Made by a program: the position numbers and the translations under genes | Source of the DNA: Prorocentrum cordatum | Lineage: Eukaryota > Sar > Dinophyceae > Prorocentrales > Prorocentraceae | Reading direction: 5' to 3' | Assembly: GCA_963575745.1 (NCBI GenBank) | Contig: CAUYUJ010000902.1 | Location: forward strand, 43,868 to 107,867 | Length of the DNA: 64,000 nucleotides | Part shown: positions 1-9,215 of the stretch, in pieces | How the letters are laid out: the number at the start of each line of letters is the position of its first letter | How positions within the stretch are numbered: the first letter of the stretch is position 1 | The notes under the pieces: generated by a model | What the model was told of the DNA's origin: nothing | What the model saw: only the letters and a program-made list of their open reading frames with translations | Database searches by the model: none

Positions 1-175
1 ATCGCGGAAGAGGCCCACGACGGCCTCCACCCAAGACGGCTCAAGAGGCCTCCAAGACGCTCAAGATGGCCTCCAAGACGGCCCAAGAGCCCTCCAAGAC
101 GTCTTCCAAGAAGGCCCGAAAAGGCCAAATGGCCTCCAGGCGGCCAAGATGACTTTCAAGATGCCCACGTGTTCC
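1..175 (+). repeat. CCAAGA/GGCC minisatellite block
   Basis: Imperfect repetition of CCAAGA-type words (CAAGACGGCC, CCAAGAGGCC) with units of roughly 9-18 bp. Open frames here translate to Pro/Arg/Gly-rich low-complexity peptides and are not coding. The same satellite recurs at 545-905, 2815-4285, 6126-6370 and 8240-8520, and inverted at 4290-5880. Confidence 0.85.
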
Positions 176-325
176 CCGAAGGCTTTCCAAACCGATTCGG
201 GGAACACATGGTCCGATAGCTTGGCAAGTCTGGCCTCAACGTTCGGCCACATAGGCGCTTCCTAAAAGGCAGGGGGCGACGGTGATTCGTCGTAGGCGTC
301 TTAGATCCGCCGCCCCCTGTCGATT
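176..325 (+). repeat. Tail module of the composite repeat (isolated copy)
   Basis: About 150 bp matching the tails at 951-1085 and 8605-8747. Shared words include GTTCCCCGAAGG, GGGGAACAC, GATAGCTTGGCAAG, CGGCCACATAGGCGC, AAAAGGCAGGGG and GTAGGCGTC. Here no satellite precedes it directly. The stretch 326-464 after it holds unclassified sequence and a short CCAAGA run. Confidence 0.7.
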
Positions 326-464
326 CATCGCAGTGGTGCTATGCGTGCTGGATCCTCTCGGTTTTGGTTTTGGTTCTTTTTCCAAAAGAACTCCCCCTGG
401 GCCCAAGAGGCCCCCAAGAGGTCTCCAAGACGGCCCAAGAGGCCTCCACCAGGGCCTCCAGAAA

Positions 465-1085
465 GGCCCGAAGAGGCCAAACTCCTTGATTTTCCGTTGG
501 TGTCTGAAGGTGTTTGGCATTTGCTTCTGTTCGGCCTTCCGACGGCCCGAGACGGCTCAAGAGGCCCCCAAGGATCGCCCCAAGATCGCCCCAATTCCAA
601 GATGGCCCCAGAACGGCCCAAGAGGACCCCCAAAACGGTCCCAAGAGCACCCCAAGATGGCCCAAGAGGCCTCCAAGGCGCCCTAGATGGCCTCCAAGAC
701 GGCCATGGAGCACCCCAAGAGGGCCCAAAGTCGGCGCAGAGAGGCCACCAAGACGGCTTCCGACGGGCCAAGAATACCCTAAGACTGTCAAAAAGGCCCC
801 CGAGAAACCCCCAAAGGCCCCCAAGAGGCCCGAGGAGGCACCCAAAGATGCCTCCAAGAGGCCCCCAGGAAGCTCCCAGGAGGCCCCAAGAGTGCCCCCA
901 AAGGCTCCCGAGATGCCCCCTCCTCCTCCTCATCCTCCTGATCTTCCCTGCCATCCCCCCCAGGGTTCCCCGAAGGGTTTCTACAACGGCTGGGGGAACA
1001 CCTGGTCAGATAGCGTGGAAGAGCTCTTGCCACAACGCTCGGCCACATGGGCGATTCTAGAAGGCCAGGGGCGGCGGCAATTCGG
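465..1085 (+). repeat. Composite repeat, full copy (leader, satellite, CT tract, tail)
   Basis: Four modules in order: a leader at about 465-545 (CTTGATTTTCCGTTGGTGT ... GTTTGGCATTTGC), a CCAAGA/GGCCCC satellite at 545-905, a CT-rich tract at 906-950, and a tail at 951-1085. The copy at 8166-8747 has the same order and orientation. The long plus-strand frames across it (for example 514-1257) are repeat translations. Confidence 0.75.
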
Positions 1086-1268
1086 CGCGTTGCGTCGTCG
1101 ATCCGTTGCCCTCGCAGCCTGCTGGAGGGGCTCTGGCGTGCCAGGGTTTACCATCTTGTTCTCAGTGTTTCTGGCCCGGCTCGCCGTGTCCAAGATGGCC
1201 AATATGGTCGTGGATGCCATGGCAATGGACACTCTAAGAACCTTATCATTGAGTTAAAACTGTGTTTA

Positions 1269-1351
1269 GGATGTGTAACACATGTTCTAAAAACGTGTCA
1301 GGTATGTTTTAACATATTTGAGACATGTGTTAAACACATGTTACACATCTG
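1269..1351. repeat. AT-rich foldback
   Basis: GATGTGTAACACATGTT near 1269 pairs with AACACATGTTACACATC ending near 1351. This AT-rich hairpin lies in GC-rich surroundings and could be the remnant of a small inverted-repeat element. No target duplication was found. The flanking 1086-1268 shows nothing recognisable. Confidence 0.5.
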
Positions 1352-1394
1352 GAAATTATCTGGCAGCACGCTTCATCTCCACCTGTCGACTTCC

Positions 1395-1500
1395 ACAACG
1401 ATATGGCCCCCGAAACCGTCCAAGATGGCACTGGGATGCCACACGAGCGTCTCCAAAGGCAGGGGGGGGGCGGCGGCGGTCCGCCGCAGGCGCCCTCGAC
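1395..1500 (+). repeat. Diverged tail module abutting an exon
   Basis: Words CCCCCGAAACCG, CGTCTCCAAAGGCAGGGG and CGCCGCAGGCGCC align with the composite-repeat tail. On the minus strand this copy starts a few bases after the putative donor of the exon at 1506-1751, the same arrangement as at the methyltransferase segment. Confidence 0.5.
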
Positions 1501-1505
1501 ACCAC

Positions 1506-1751
1506 CTCCCCCTTGTCGATCGAAGAGAGGGTCTCCGGGCAACTCGGCAGATGCCTCGCCACAAACCCTCTGCACCTCATCCCCCGCAGAAACTCCGCGA
1601 AGCCGTCGTGGAAGGCGCAGAGCACACCGATCACCTCGCCGTCCTGGGCCAGAGCGGCATCGATGAACTCCGCCAGCCTGTCGGACCCAGTGTTGTAAAT
1701 CCGCTCCAGTGCCTCGGGCACACAGTAGAATGCCCTGCGGCACACGCGGCG
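1506..1751 (-). CDS. Exon-like segment of an unrecognised protein
   Basis: I do not recognise the family. An 82-codon minus-strand frame of balanced, non-repetitive composition contains FYCVPEALERIYNTG, ALAQDGEVIGVLCAFHDG and RHLPSCPETLSSIDKG. It is preceded by a good 3' splice site (TTTTTTCTTGTAG, exon beginning at 1751). It can end in phase 0 before GTGGTGTCGAGG, where the composite-repeat tail starts. Helical character and lack of low complexity set it apart from the surrounding spurious frames. No initiator Met or terminator belongs to it, so if real it is an internal exon. It might belong with the methyltransferase segment at 8.7-9.2 kb on the same strand, but that is only a guess. Coding status is inferred. 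Confidence 0.4.
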
Positions 1752-1792
1752 CTACAAGAAAAAACTAGGTCTGGGTCATCCCGATCCTCTTT

Positions 1793-1860
1793 CTCCACCC
1801 CCGCCTCCTCCCCCGCCTCCTCCTCCGCCTCCTCCCCCTTCCTCCTCCTCATCCTCCCGT
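1793..1860 (+). repeat. CTCCTC/CGCC tract
   Basis: Pyrimidine-rich run of CCGCCTCCTC words, purine-rich on the coding strand of the neighbouring exon. Confidence 0.7.
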
Positions 1861-1914
1861 GGCGATCCTAGGAGCCATAAGGGATCCGAGGGGGAACGTT
1901 GAGGGGTGGAATCG

Positions 1915-2060
1915 ATAGCGAATCCGAACGTTCATGGGCGGGGTGGGCCATCGGGCCCCCATCGGCGATGAATGGGCGATTTGGGTTCGATGCATCCCCA
2001 CACGAGCCCATGCCGCATGCCCCCCTAATTAACGTTGCCCCTGAGCGCGAGAAGCTGCAG
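1915..2060 (+). repeat. Dispersed repeat R2
   Basis: Contains the R2 core GGGCGGGGTGGGCCATCGGG then ATCGGCGATGAATGGGCGAT and GATGCATCCCC, followed by CCCCCCTAATTAACGTTGCC. Related copies on the plus strand lie near 15.5, 17.8, 18.6, 20.6, 33.95, 35.75 and 60.3 kb. Confidence 0.7.
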
Positions 2061-2814
2061 GACACCTGGGTACCTGTGGGTCCCAAACCCCCAATCTCAC
2101 GACGGAAGTCCAGGGCGCAGCCTCGTGTGTGGAGCGGGAGCCCCCCTCGGGAGGCAGCCCCGGGGAGGCAATGTGATCGTTTTCTTATTCATTGTTTTGT
2201 CGATCGGCGCGGGCCCTCGCACCCCCCCTCCCCCCTCTCGTAGAGTAGATATTGGCTGTTTGGGGCGCCTGTTTCAGGCAGATGGAGTCTCTCCCACAGG
2301 ATGCACTGCTGCAAACAGTGGCATTAAGCAGAGGTCCAGAGCCAGACCCCCGCCCCTCCTTCCCCCTTCCGCCCAATGTCGAAACGCCGAATAAGAGAAC
2401 GCTCACATTCGTGGAGACGATCAAGGGCAACCAAACCCGATTGAAGGGCCACTAAGCCGGAACAGCCCAGATTAAGCCCCGGAACGAGCCAGACTCAACC
2501 GCATTAAGCGGGATCGAATCCAATTGACCAGGCAAATGCCAAATCAAGCAAGTTTTCGAACACGGGTATACCCTTGCATAGATTGAATGCAACTTCTCAG
2601 GCGAGGCATCCTAATGCGGCAACACTGTTAAGAATGATTAATACTATCGTGGCGAAGCTACGAATTATGATTTTGTTATCCGTCACCGTGCACTGAGGCA
2701 CGAGTTGCAGCGTCCTCACGTTCATTCGAATTCTCGTTGAGGGCCGAGACTTCAAACATCAAATCTTCTTGGCGTTGCCACGCGCTGCCTGAAACGGTCG
2801 CGTGATTTTTCCAA
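2061..2814. other. Non-repetitive stretch, no gene recognised
   Basis: Mixed sequence, less GC-rich from about 2440 to 2750. Short frames at 2035-2394 and 2252-2455 show no family features. No RNA gene or inverted repeat was recognised. Confidence 0.5.
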
Positions 2815-4289
2815 AGGCAAGAGGGCCCTCAGACGGGCCAAGAGGGCCCCAAAACAGTCCAAGAAGATGGCCCCGAGTCGTTCACAGAGCGCTCCAAGAC
2901 GCCCAAGATGGCCCCAAGACTGCCGAGGGGCCTCCATGACGGCCCCAAAAGATACCAAAATCATTGATTTACCACGGGTTTGAAAGGAATGTGGCGTTTG
3001 ACGCCCCAAGACGGTCCAAGAGTCCCCCCAAATCGCCCCAAGACGGTCCAAGAGGCCCCCAAGAGCGCCCCCAGACAACCAAAGATAGCTCCAAGAGGGG
3101 CCCCAGAGGGGGAAAACGAACCGACATTGCGAGCCGTTCGCCCCGCGATGATCCCCGGGAACGCCAGCTACGATGAGGCCCCCAAGAGGCTCAAATCAGG
3201 CTCCGAGGAGCCCCCAAGGCGGGCCCCCGAAGGGCGCCCAAAACACCCCAAGACAGAATCCCAGGAGCTTTCCGAGAGACCTCCCACGAGATCCCCACAC
3301 AGACGTCCCAGAGGCTTTGTTCAGTATCGCTGGCCTTTGTCGGGAGCGGCCAAGAGGGGGGTGTCCAAGAGGGGGGGGGGGGCAAATCATGACCGGCGGC
3401 ACGTGCGCGGCCCAGCGGGGGGGCCAGGGACGTGATGAAATAAAAAGAGGCGCCATGAAATCTGCGGAAATATCATGACCCCCGCCATGATATCCAAACC
3501 CCCCCCTGGTCATCACCCCCCTCTTTTCCGCCCCCGACTTTGGTTGGGCCAGGGACAGAGGACCGGGGCCCTTGCCGCTGGAGACGAGTGCAAGATCCCA
3601 GGCGCGGGAGGCTTCCTGGAAAGGCCCCGCCGGGAGGCCCCCCCCGGGAGGCCCCCGAGGCACGGCGGCATGCAGCTCTAGATGCGCTAGTCCGCAGTTC
3701 TGAGGATTGGAAACTTGAGGGCCTGGACCCCATATTGCCGGATTTCTTGGGGCGTGTCGCGTGTTGTCGCGTGTTCCTGTCACAGGTTTTGGGGGGCCCA
3801 AAGCCCCGCGACGTGTCAAGAGGGTCCGAAGAAGCCCCCAAGGCAATCCAAGATGGCCTCGGGTCGCCCATAAATCGCTCCACGACGGCCCAAGATGCCC
3901 TCCAGACGGCCCACGACTCCCCCAAGACGACACAAGAGGGCTCGAAGATGCCCCCAAGTGTTGAGATCCTCACGTTCTGCAAGAACTTGAGCGTGCTCGC
4001 GTTGGGGGTTTCTCACGCTCCAAGACGGTCCAAGAAGCCCCCAAGCTCGCCCCAACACTGCCCCACAAGGCCCCCACGAGGGCCTCCACCCGAAAGAGGC
4101 CCAAGACGGCCCACAAGACGGTCCAACAGGAGCACAAGAAAGGGAGGACGAATGGACAATTCGAGCCGTCCGCCCCAAGATGGCCCCGAAGACCGCGAGC
4201 AGGCCAAGGCTCGAGGAGGCCCCCAAGGGTCCAAATCAGGCCCCACGAGCCCCCCCAAGAGGCCCCCCGAGGGGCCCCAAAACATCCCC
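2815..4289 (+). repeat. CCAAGA satellite array, left arm of a large inverted array
   Basis: Long run of CCAAGAGGCCCC-type words with leader-like markers at 2930-3010 and 3955-4030. A second marker (CGAACCGACATT ... GAGCCGTTCGCCCC) lies near 3115 and 4145. A non-satellite insertion at about 3340-3700 carries G/C homopolymers and AT-richer sequence. Frames such as 3540-4292 and 3196-3957 are repeat translations. Confidence 0.8.
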
Positions 4290-5885
4290 TAAAACCGCGG
4301 ACCTCTTGGGGCGCCTCGTGGGGGCCTCATGGGGCTTCTTGAAGGGCTCCTGGGGCCTCCTGGGGGCGTATTGGGGCGAAAGGCTAGACTGTTCGGTTCG
4401 TGGTCCCCCTCTTGGGGCCGTCTTGGGGCCCTCTTGGGCCGTCTTGGGCGCCTTTTGGGCCGTCTTGGGGCCCTTTCGGGCAGTTTTGGGGGCCTCTTGG
4501 GAGCTTCGTGGGCCGTCTTGGGGCGGTCTTGGGGGTTTCTTGGGCCGTCGTCAACGCCGTGAAAGCCGACAAGCCGCATATGCTAAACATGTACTTTCTC
4601 CTATAGGAGTTCCATAGTGTTTGGCCTCTTGGGGGGCCCTTGGGACGTCCCTTGGGCGCCTTTTGGGGGCCTCTTGGGGGCCTCTTGGGTTGTCTTGGGC
4701 GGTCTTGGGCTCTCTTGGAGCGCTATTGGGCCGTGTTGTGGGAGGGGGGGGGGGCAAAAAAAAACTACGGAAAACCCGAAAACGGCCATTAAACCCATCC
4801 ATTCCCCATACGCCCCCCCCTGGACCCCCCCCCCTTAAGGGCTTCGCCCACACCAGAACGTCATCACTCGGACCTCGCGCTTTCCGTTACCTGGGCTGGC
4901 ACAGAAACGGAAAGAGCGCTTCAGAAAGAGAAACCCAAATTACTCCCACCACCGTTCGTACTGGGAGCCTTGGCAATGAGAGTTTGTTACGTTACCCCTC
5001 GCTCTTGGGAGCTTTGGTGTTCAGAGGTTGTTGCGTTGCCGCCCGTTCCTGGGTCTTGGCTGGGCCTTGGTGTCAGGAACGTGTTACGTTACCGTTCTCT
5101 GCTGGAAATCTTGGTCTTATCAGCTTTCTCACGTCACCGTTCGCTCTTGGGGGCCTTGGTGTGAAGAGCTTGTTGCGTTACCGATCGCTCTTTATTTGAC
5201 GTGTCTGGGCCTTCGTAGGAGTCCTATTGTGGCCCTTTTGGAGCCCTTGTGGAAGCCTCTTGGGAACTTATTGGGGCCCTCTTGGGGTTTCTTGGGGGGC
5301 TTGTGGGGCCTCCTGGGAGCTCTTCGGAGCGAAAGGCTGGACTGTTCGGTTCGTGGTCCCCCTCTTGGGGCCGTCTTGTGGCCCTCTTGGGCCGTGTTGG
5401 GCGCCTCTTGGGCCGTCTTGGGGTCCTCTTGGCCCGTTTTGGGTGCCTCGTGGGGGCCTCTTGGGCCGTCTTGGGGCGGTGTTGGGTGCCTATTGGGCCG
5501 TCTTCAACGCCGCGAAAGCCGAAAAGTCATGCATGCTAGAATGTACGTTTTCCTATAGGAAGTCCACGGTGTTTGGCCTCTTGGGCGCCTCTTGGGACGC
5601 CTATTGGGGGCCTCTTGGGGCGTCTTGAAGGGCTCTTGGGGCCTCCTGGGAGCGTCTTGGGGCGAAAGGCTAGACTGTTCGGTTCGTGGCCCCCCTCTTG
5701 GGGACGTCTTGGGGCCCTCGTGGGCCGTCTTGGGCGCCGTTTGGGCCGTCTTGGGGCCCTCTTGGGCCGTTTTGGGTGTCTCCTGGGAGCCTCTTGGGCC
5801 GTCTTAGGGCGATCTTGGGGGCCTCTTGGGTCGCCTTCAACGCCGTGAAAACCGAAAAGTCGCCACACGCTAGAAATCCCACCAG
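4290..5885 (-). repeat. Inverted satellite array (CTTGGG orientation)
   Basis: From about 4290 the satellite flips to CTTGGGGCC/GGCCTC. The markers of the left arm recur reverse-complemented: GGCGAAAGGCTAGACTGTTC at about 4375, 5330 and 5662, and the leader-like CAACGCCGTGAAAGCCGA ... GTGTTTGGCCTCTTGG at about 4548-4640, 5500-5590 and (partial) 5825-5885. A higher-order unit of about 330 bp is visible between 5330 and 5662. An unrelated insertion lies at 4745-5205. Confidence 0.75.
4953..5192 (+). repeat. 44-bp tandem repeat, about five units
   Basis: Units of about 44 bp built on GTTCGCTCTTGGGAGCC, TTGGTGT and TTGTTGCGTTACC, diverged from one another, inside the inverted satellite array. 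The frames over it (4621-5199, 5028-5558) are repeat translations. Confidence 0.7.
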
Positions 5886-6125
5886 CCCTCTGGGCGTCGG
5901 TGGTTTAAAGCGTTTCCTCTTCCACCCCTCCTTCTTCCCCTTCGGGGAGGGGTTTACCCCTCCCCCTACCCCCTCCCCACTGACCTGGACAGGGGGTTCC
6001 GCGGCGCGTTGGAGCGCCCAAGATCGAACCCTGGGAGGGCTAAAATTCGACACCCCTCACGAGGATCGTGGCTCCTGAGGGGGGGGGGCTGTAATTGGGG
6101 AACCCCCCTTCGTTGATCGATCTCC
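5886..6125. other. GC-rich spacer, no gene recognised
   Basis: Holds runs such as CCCCTTCGGGGAGGGG and CCCCTCCCCCTACCCCC between satellite blocks. No coding or RNA feature was recognised. Confidence 0.5.
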
Positions 6126-6544
6126 TCCAAGATGGCTCCGAGGCCCCCCAAGAGGCCCCCAGGAGGCCCCCAAGAGACCCCTAAGAGGCCCCAAGAGACC
6201 CCCCAGAGGCACCCAAGAAGCGCCCAGGAGGCCCCACGAAGCGCCCAGGAGGCCCCCAAAGGCCCCAAGATGGCCCCAAGAGGCCCCAAGAGGCTTCCAG
6301 GAGGCCCCAAAGATGATCCCGAACGGCCCACAGAGGCCCCCCCGAGGCACCCAAGACGCCGAAAAGCCCCTCAGGACGACCCTCTACTCGCCTGGGCGTC
6401 GTTTCTGGACGGGCTGGTGGGGATACGCGAAGCGTCTAGAATTTACGTTTTTCGCAAGACAAGTAATGTTTGGGGCCTCTTGGGGGCCTCGTGGGGCGCC
6501 TCTTGGGCGCCTCTCGGGGCGTCTCGGAAATACTCGGAATCATG
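6126..6544 (+). repeat. CCAAGA block and short inverted block at the LINE edge
   Basis: CCAAGAGGCCCC words fill 6126-6370. A diverged leader marker in minus orientation follows at about 6410-6480, and CTTGGGGGCC words run to about 6540, where LINE-like sequence begins abruptly. Confidence 0.7.
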
Positions 6545-8060
6545 AGACTGGGTTTCCTCTATAGCCAAAACGTCGATGCGCTGAGTAACCATTGCCCTCG
6601 TTGTTCCAGTCAGTTTGATTCGGGAGCCTCCGTGGATGCCCGCAACACTCGAATGACCAAGAGATTGAGTGCATACGGGAGAAGAGCAGGATGAAGCGGG
6701 GAAGCCAAAAAAAGAAAACGACGATGAACTATGTCCGTAAGAATGCGGCCTGGCACCTTTGCCCACGACTGGCGCCGCAATGCTCGAAGAAGCGCCGGAT
6801 GTTGAAAACGCTGGTGGGGGGAGATCCCCAACATGTGGGTGCATCGGTAACTTTGTCCAAGCTACGCCCAAAGATGGGAGGGGCACGTGGAAAAAGAGGT
6901 GGCCGACTCAAATCGGCACCAACGTCAAGACGGATCGGATCTGACATAGGCCTTGTCTCCGATTGCCCCTGGGGCTTGCGTTCGGGCTGGCCGTTTCATG
7001 CCGCTCCGCGCCCCGCTGTGAAGATCATCGCACTTATCTGCCAAAACATTCAGATCAGCGTGGTCTTGTAATGATTTCCAGATTCCCAATGTTTCGGCCC
7101 ATTGTTTTTTGCATGGTCGTGCCGTCCACGGATACGGTAAGAGCAGGTTCCCCATCTACCGTGATTTCGTAGGGCGTGGTATCTGCGATGTTGATGATGC
7201 AGGGTAATATGAACGTATATTTCAGTTGCGCGCCGCACGCTCCGTCGGCGGATGGTCAGGCGAAGCCCAAACATCTTTGCGATTGCGCTCAAGACGGGCG
7301 CTCCTGACGAGGGCCACGGCTGTGTCACGGTCAACACTACTCGGGACTCCGACTCTGCGGAATGGGGCCGTCGCACTCAGATAGTTTGTCACGTCTCCGT
7401 GCCGAGGCCGTCTTGAACATATCGGAGCCATCTAACTGTCCAAAAACTGCTGTGATAGATCGTTGGTCGTTCGGGCCGTTGGCAAGACGAGAACCTGTAG
7501 GTTCGCTTCCGAATTCAAGGAGACAGGCAACTTCACGTTCAAGCTCGGCGAGTTTCGTCTGCGTCTCGATATCCACGGACGCTCCAGAAACTGATCTAGC
7601 ACAAGCCAGTCGGGAAGAGCAGCATCTTTCCAACAAGCCTACTCGTTTTGTAAACTCGTCGATGTGGTTCTTGATCGGCTTGAAAGCGTGATTTAAATCT
7701 TTTTGCGAGAAGCAGTGGGTTTTGATTACTTGGGTGTCGGGTTTGATGGGGTCCAGGTGATGGTTCAAGATCGTCTCGAATCCCCTGGCTGTCAGGGGCT
7801 GGTCTGCGGCAGCCTCCATGTAGTCATTGGACTGTTGTTGTCGTAGCGCGACTGCTCCCGCATCTTCAGCCCTAGGTTGTCTCTCTTTTGGCGGGCTTCT
7901 TCCCACCCTAGCCTGCTTGAGAACACTGTTTACAGGAGTCCCCATGTGATGCTTTTCTGCCGACATGGTACGATGAATGAATCCTATTGTGCGCAGTGCA
8001 AGCGACAGAAAAAACTCACTCGTTGTAAGGAGTAATTGGAAATTGAAATTGCGGGTCACG
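6545..8060 (-). mobile_element. LINE-type retrotransposon, 5' half only, frameshifted
   Basis: Reading the minus strand downwards, a first frame (8059-7337) has a Lys/Glu-rich coiled-coil-like part, then ITAVFGQLDGSDMF. Motifs continue in other frames: DTAVALVRSARLERNRKDVW and PTERAARN (ending in a stop at 7222), then TPYEITVDGEPALTVSVDG near 7200-7110, then KKQWAETLGIWKSLQDHADL at about 7110-7040. RIDVLAIEETQ near 6560 could be the start of an endonuclease domain. I associate this motif order with the N-terminal part of dinoflagellate LINE polyproteins. At least three frame changes make it a pseudogene. Reverse transcriptase is absent because the element stops at the satellite near 6545. Assignment is from motif resemblance, unaided by a search. 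Confidence 0.5.
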
Positions 8061-8082
8061 ATGACCGCTGTTCAGTGGTTAT

Positions 8083-8168
8083 CCTTGAACCCTTGGACCT
8101 TGAGCCCTTGGACATTGGACCTTGACCTTGGCCCCTTGAACCCTTGGACCTTGAACCCTTGGACCTTG
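8083..8168 (+). repeat. CCCTTGGACCTTGA tandem repeat
   Basis: About six imperfect units of 13-14 bp (CCTTGAACCCTTGGA) directly before the composite repeat at 8166. Confidence 0.8.
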
Positions 8169-8748
8169 ATTTTCGAATGGTGTTCCAATGAGTTTAGCGG
8201 TCTCGCCTTTTCGAGCTCCCGACACTCTCAGACGGCCCCACACCAAGATAGCCCCAAGACGCCTCAAGGGGCATCGAGACCCGCAACAAGGCCCAAGAGG
8301 ACCCCAAAATGGCCCAAAAGGCACGCGAGACGGCCCAAGACGGCCCCACATACCTCCAAGACGGTTCAAAAGTACCGAAAGAGTGACCCACGACTGCCCG
8401 AAGATGCTCCCAAGGGGTCCTCTGAAGGCCAAGAGTTTCCTTACAGACCACCAGAAGCGCCCAACAGGCCCCAAGAAGCCCCTCAGAGGCCCTCAAGAGG
8501 CTCCCAGGATCCCCCAAAGCCCCAGGGCGGCCTCAACAGGCCTCCTTGTCCTGTTCTTCCTCCGCTTCCTCTTTCTCATCCCTCTCCTCCGTCTCCTCTC
8601 TCATTCTCTCCCAGATGTTTCCCCAAGGGGTTCCACAAATTGCTGGGGGGACACGTAGCCCAATAGCTTGGCAAGGCCGCGGTTCAACGTTTGGTCACAC
8701 TGGCGCTTCCAAAAGGCAGGGGCGCAGGGGTTCGCCGCAGGCGTCTAC
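8166..8748 (+). repeat. Composite repeat, full copy next to the methyltransferase
   Basis: Leader at 8166-8240 (CCTTGATTTTCGAATGGTGT ... GTTTAGCGGTCTCGCC), CCAAGA satellite at 8240-8520, CT tract at 8540-8605 and tail at 8605-8747 (GGCGCTTCCAAAAGGCAGGG, TTCGCCGCAGGCGTC). Same order and orientation as 465-1085. Read on the minus strand it begins GTAGACGCCTGCGGCG exactly at the putative 5' splice site of the methyltransferase segment. Confidence 0.75.
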
Positions 8749-9153
8749 GATGATATCTGAAAACAAGATGAGGTCCACATGTGACCGACCAAGACCATCG
8801 GACACCGCGTCGTCAACGCTTCCTGTCCAATCGATCTGCTGCACTATGACAAAAGCTGAGTTCAATTCCACGTTATGCCGAGTCGCCTCTAACACATCCC
8901 TTGAAGCATCCGATGCCACACATGTCTTGGCCCCACGAAAAGACGACACTACAGAGGGCAGCGCCGCACTCCCACAGCCCAGTTCGACAACGCTGCGGCC
9001 GCTCATTAAGCACGGCGCCTGTTCAGCAATCCAGCCAGCAAGGATCAGGCCTCCGCACCAAAGGCAGCCGCCTGACCCGTCGAGTCCATTGGGTAGATCC
9101 GCATGAAGTCTGAGGTCCCCAAGATGGACTGTTGCACACAGGCACTCCTCCAT
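8749..9153 (-). CDS. METTL-type class I methyltransferase, 5' segment
   Basis: A class I SAM-dependent methyltransferase of the type that includes METTL21/FAM86 protein methyltransferases. The frame starts at ATG 9153 and runs 135 codons. Motif I is SVVELGCGSAALPSVV (SAM binding), followed by CVASDASRDVLEATRHNVELN (in pieces: ASDAS, then RHNVELN) for the acidic loop region, and DLILFSDII for the post-motif IV strand. The upstream GCLWCGGLILAGWI resembles the W/G-rich segment before motif I in these enzymes. The frame ends in phase 0 at a GTAGAC donor, so the C-terminal half is missing here and would lie in a later exon or be lost. A spliced-leader-like sequence lies 40 bp upstream. The substrate cannot be told. 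A retrocopy pseudogene is the main alternative. Confidence 0.7.
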
Positions 9154-9193
9154 TGGCGAGGGCAATTGTGCAAAATGGGCTTTGGCCTGGTTG

Positions 9194-9215
9194 CTTGAGC
9201 TCACATGGCTACGAA
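9194..9215 (-). other. Putative relict dinoflagellate spliced leader
   Basis: The minus strand reads TTCGTAGCCATG then TGAGCTCAAG. Against the dinoflagellate spliced leader (DCCGTAGCCATT then TTGGCTCAAG) it matches 18 of 22 positions, including the terminal GCTCAAG. It lies 40 bp upstream of the methyltransferase ATG, where a leader copied back into the genome with a processed mRNA would sit. No other comparable match was noticed in the window. Confidence 0.5.

Noticed and set aside
514-1257. Pro/Arg-rich collagen-like frames over CCAAGA satellites (also 3540-4292, 325-954)
   Set aside because: Such peptides arise from the satellite in every frame and change with each unit.
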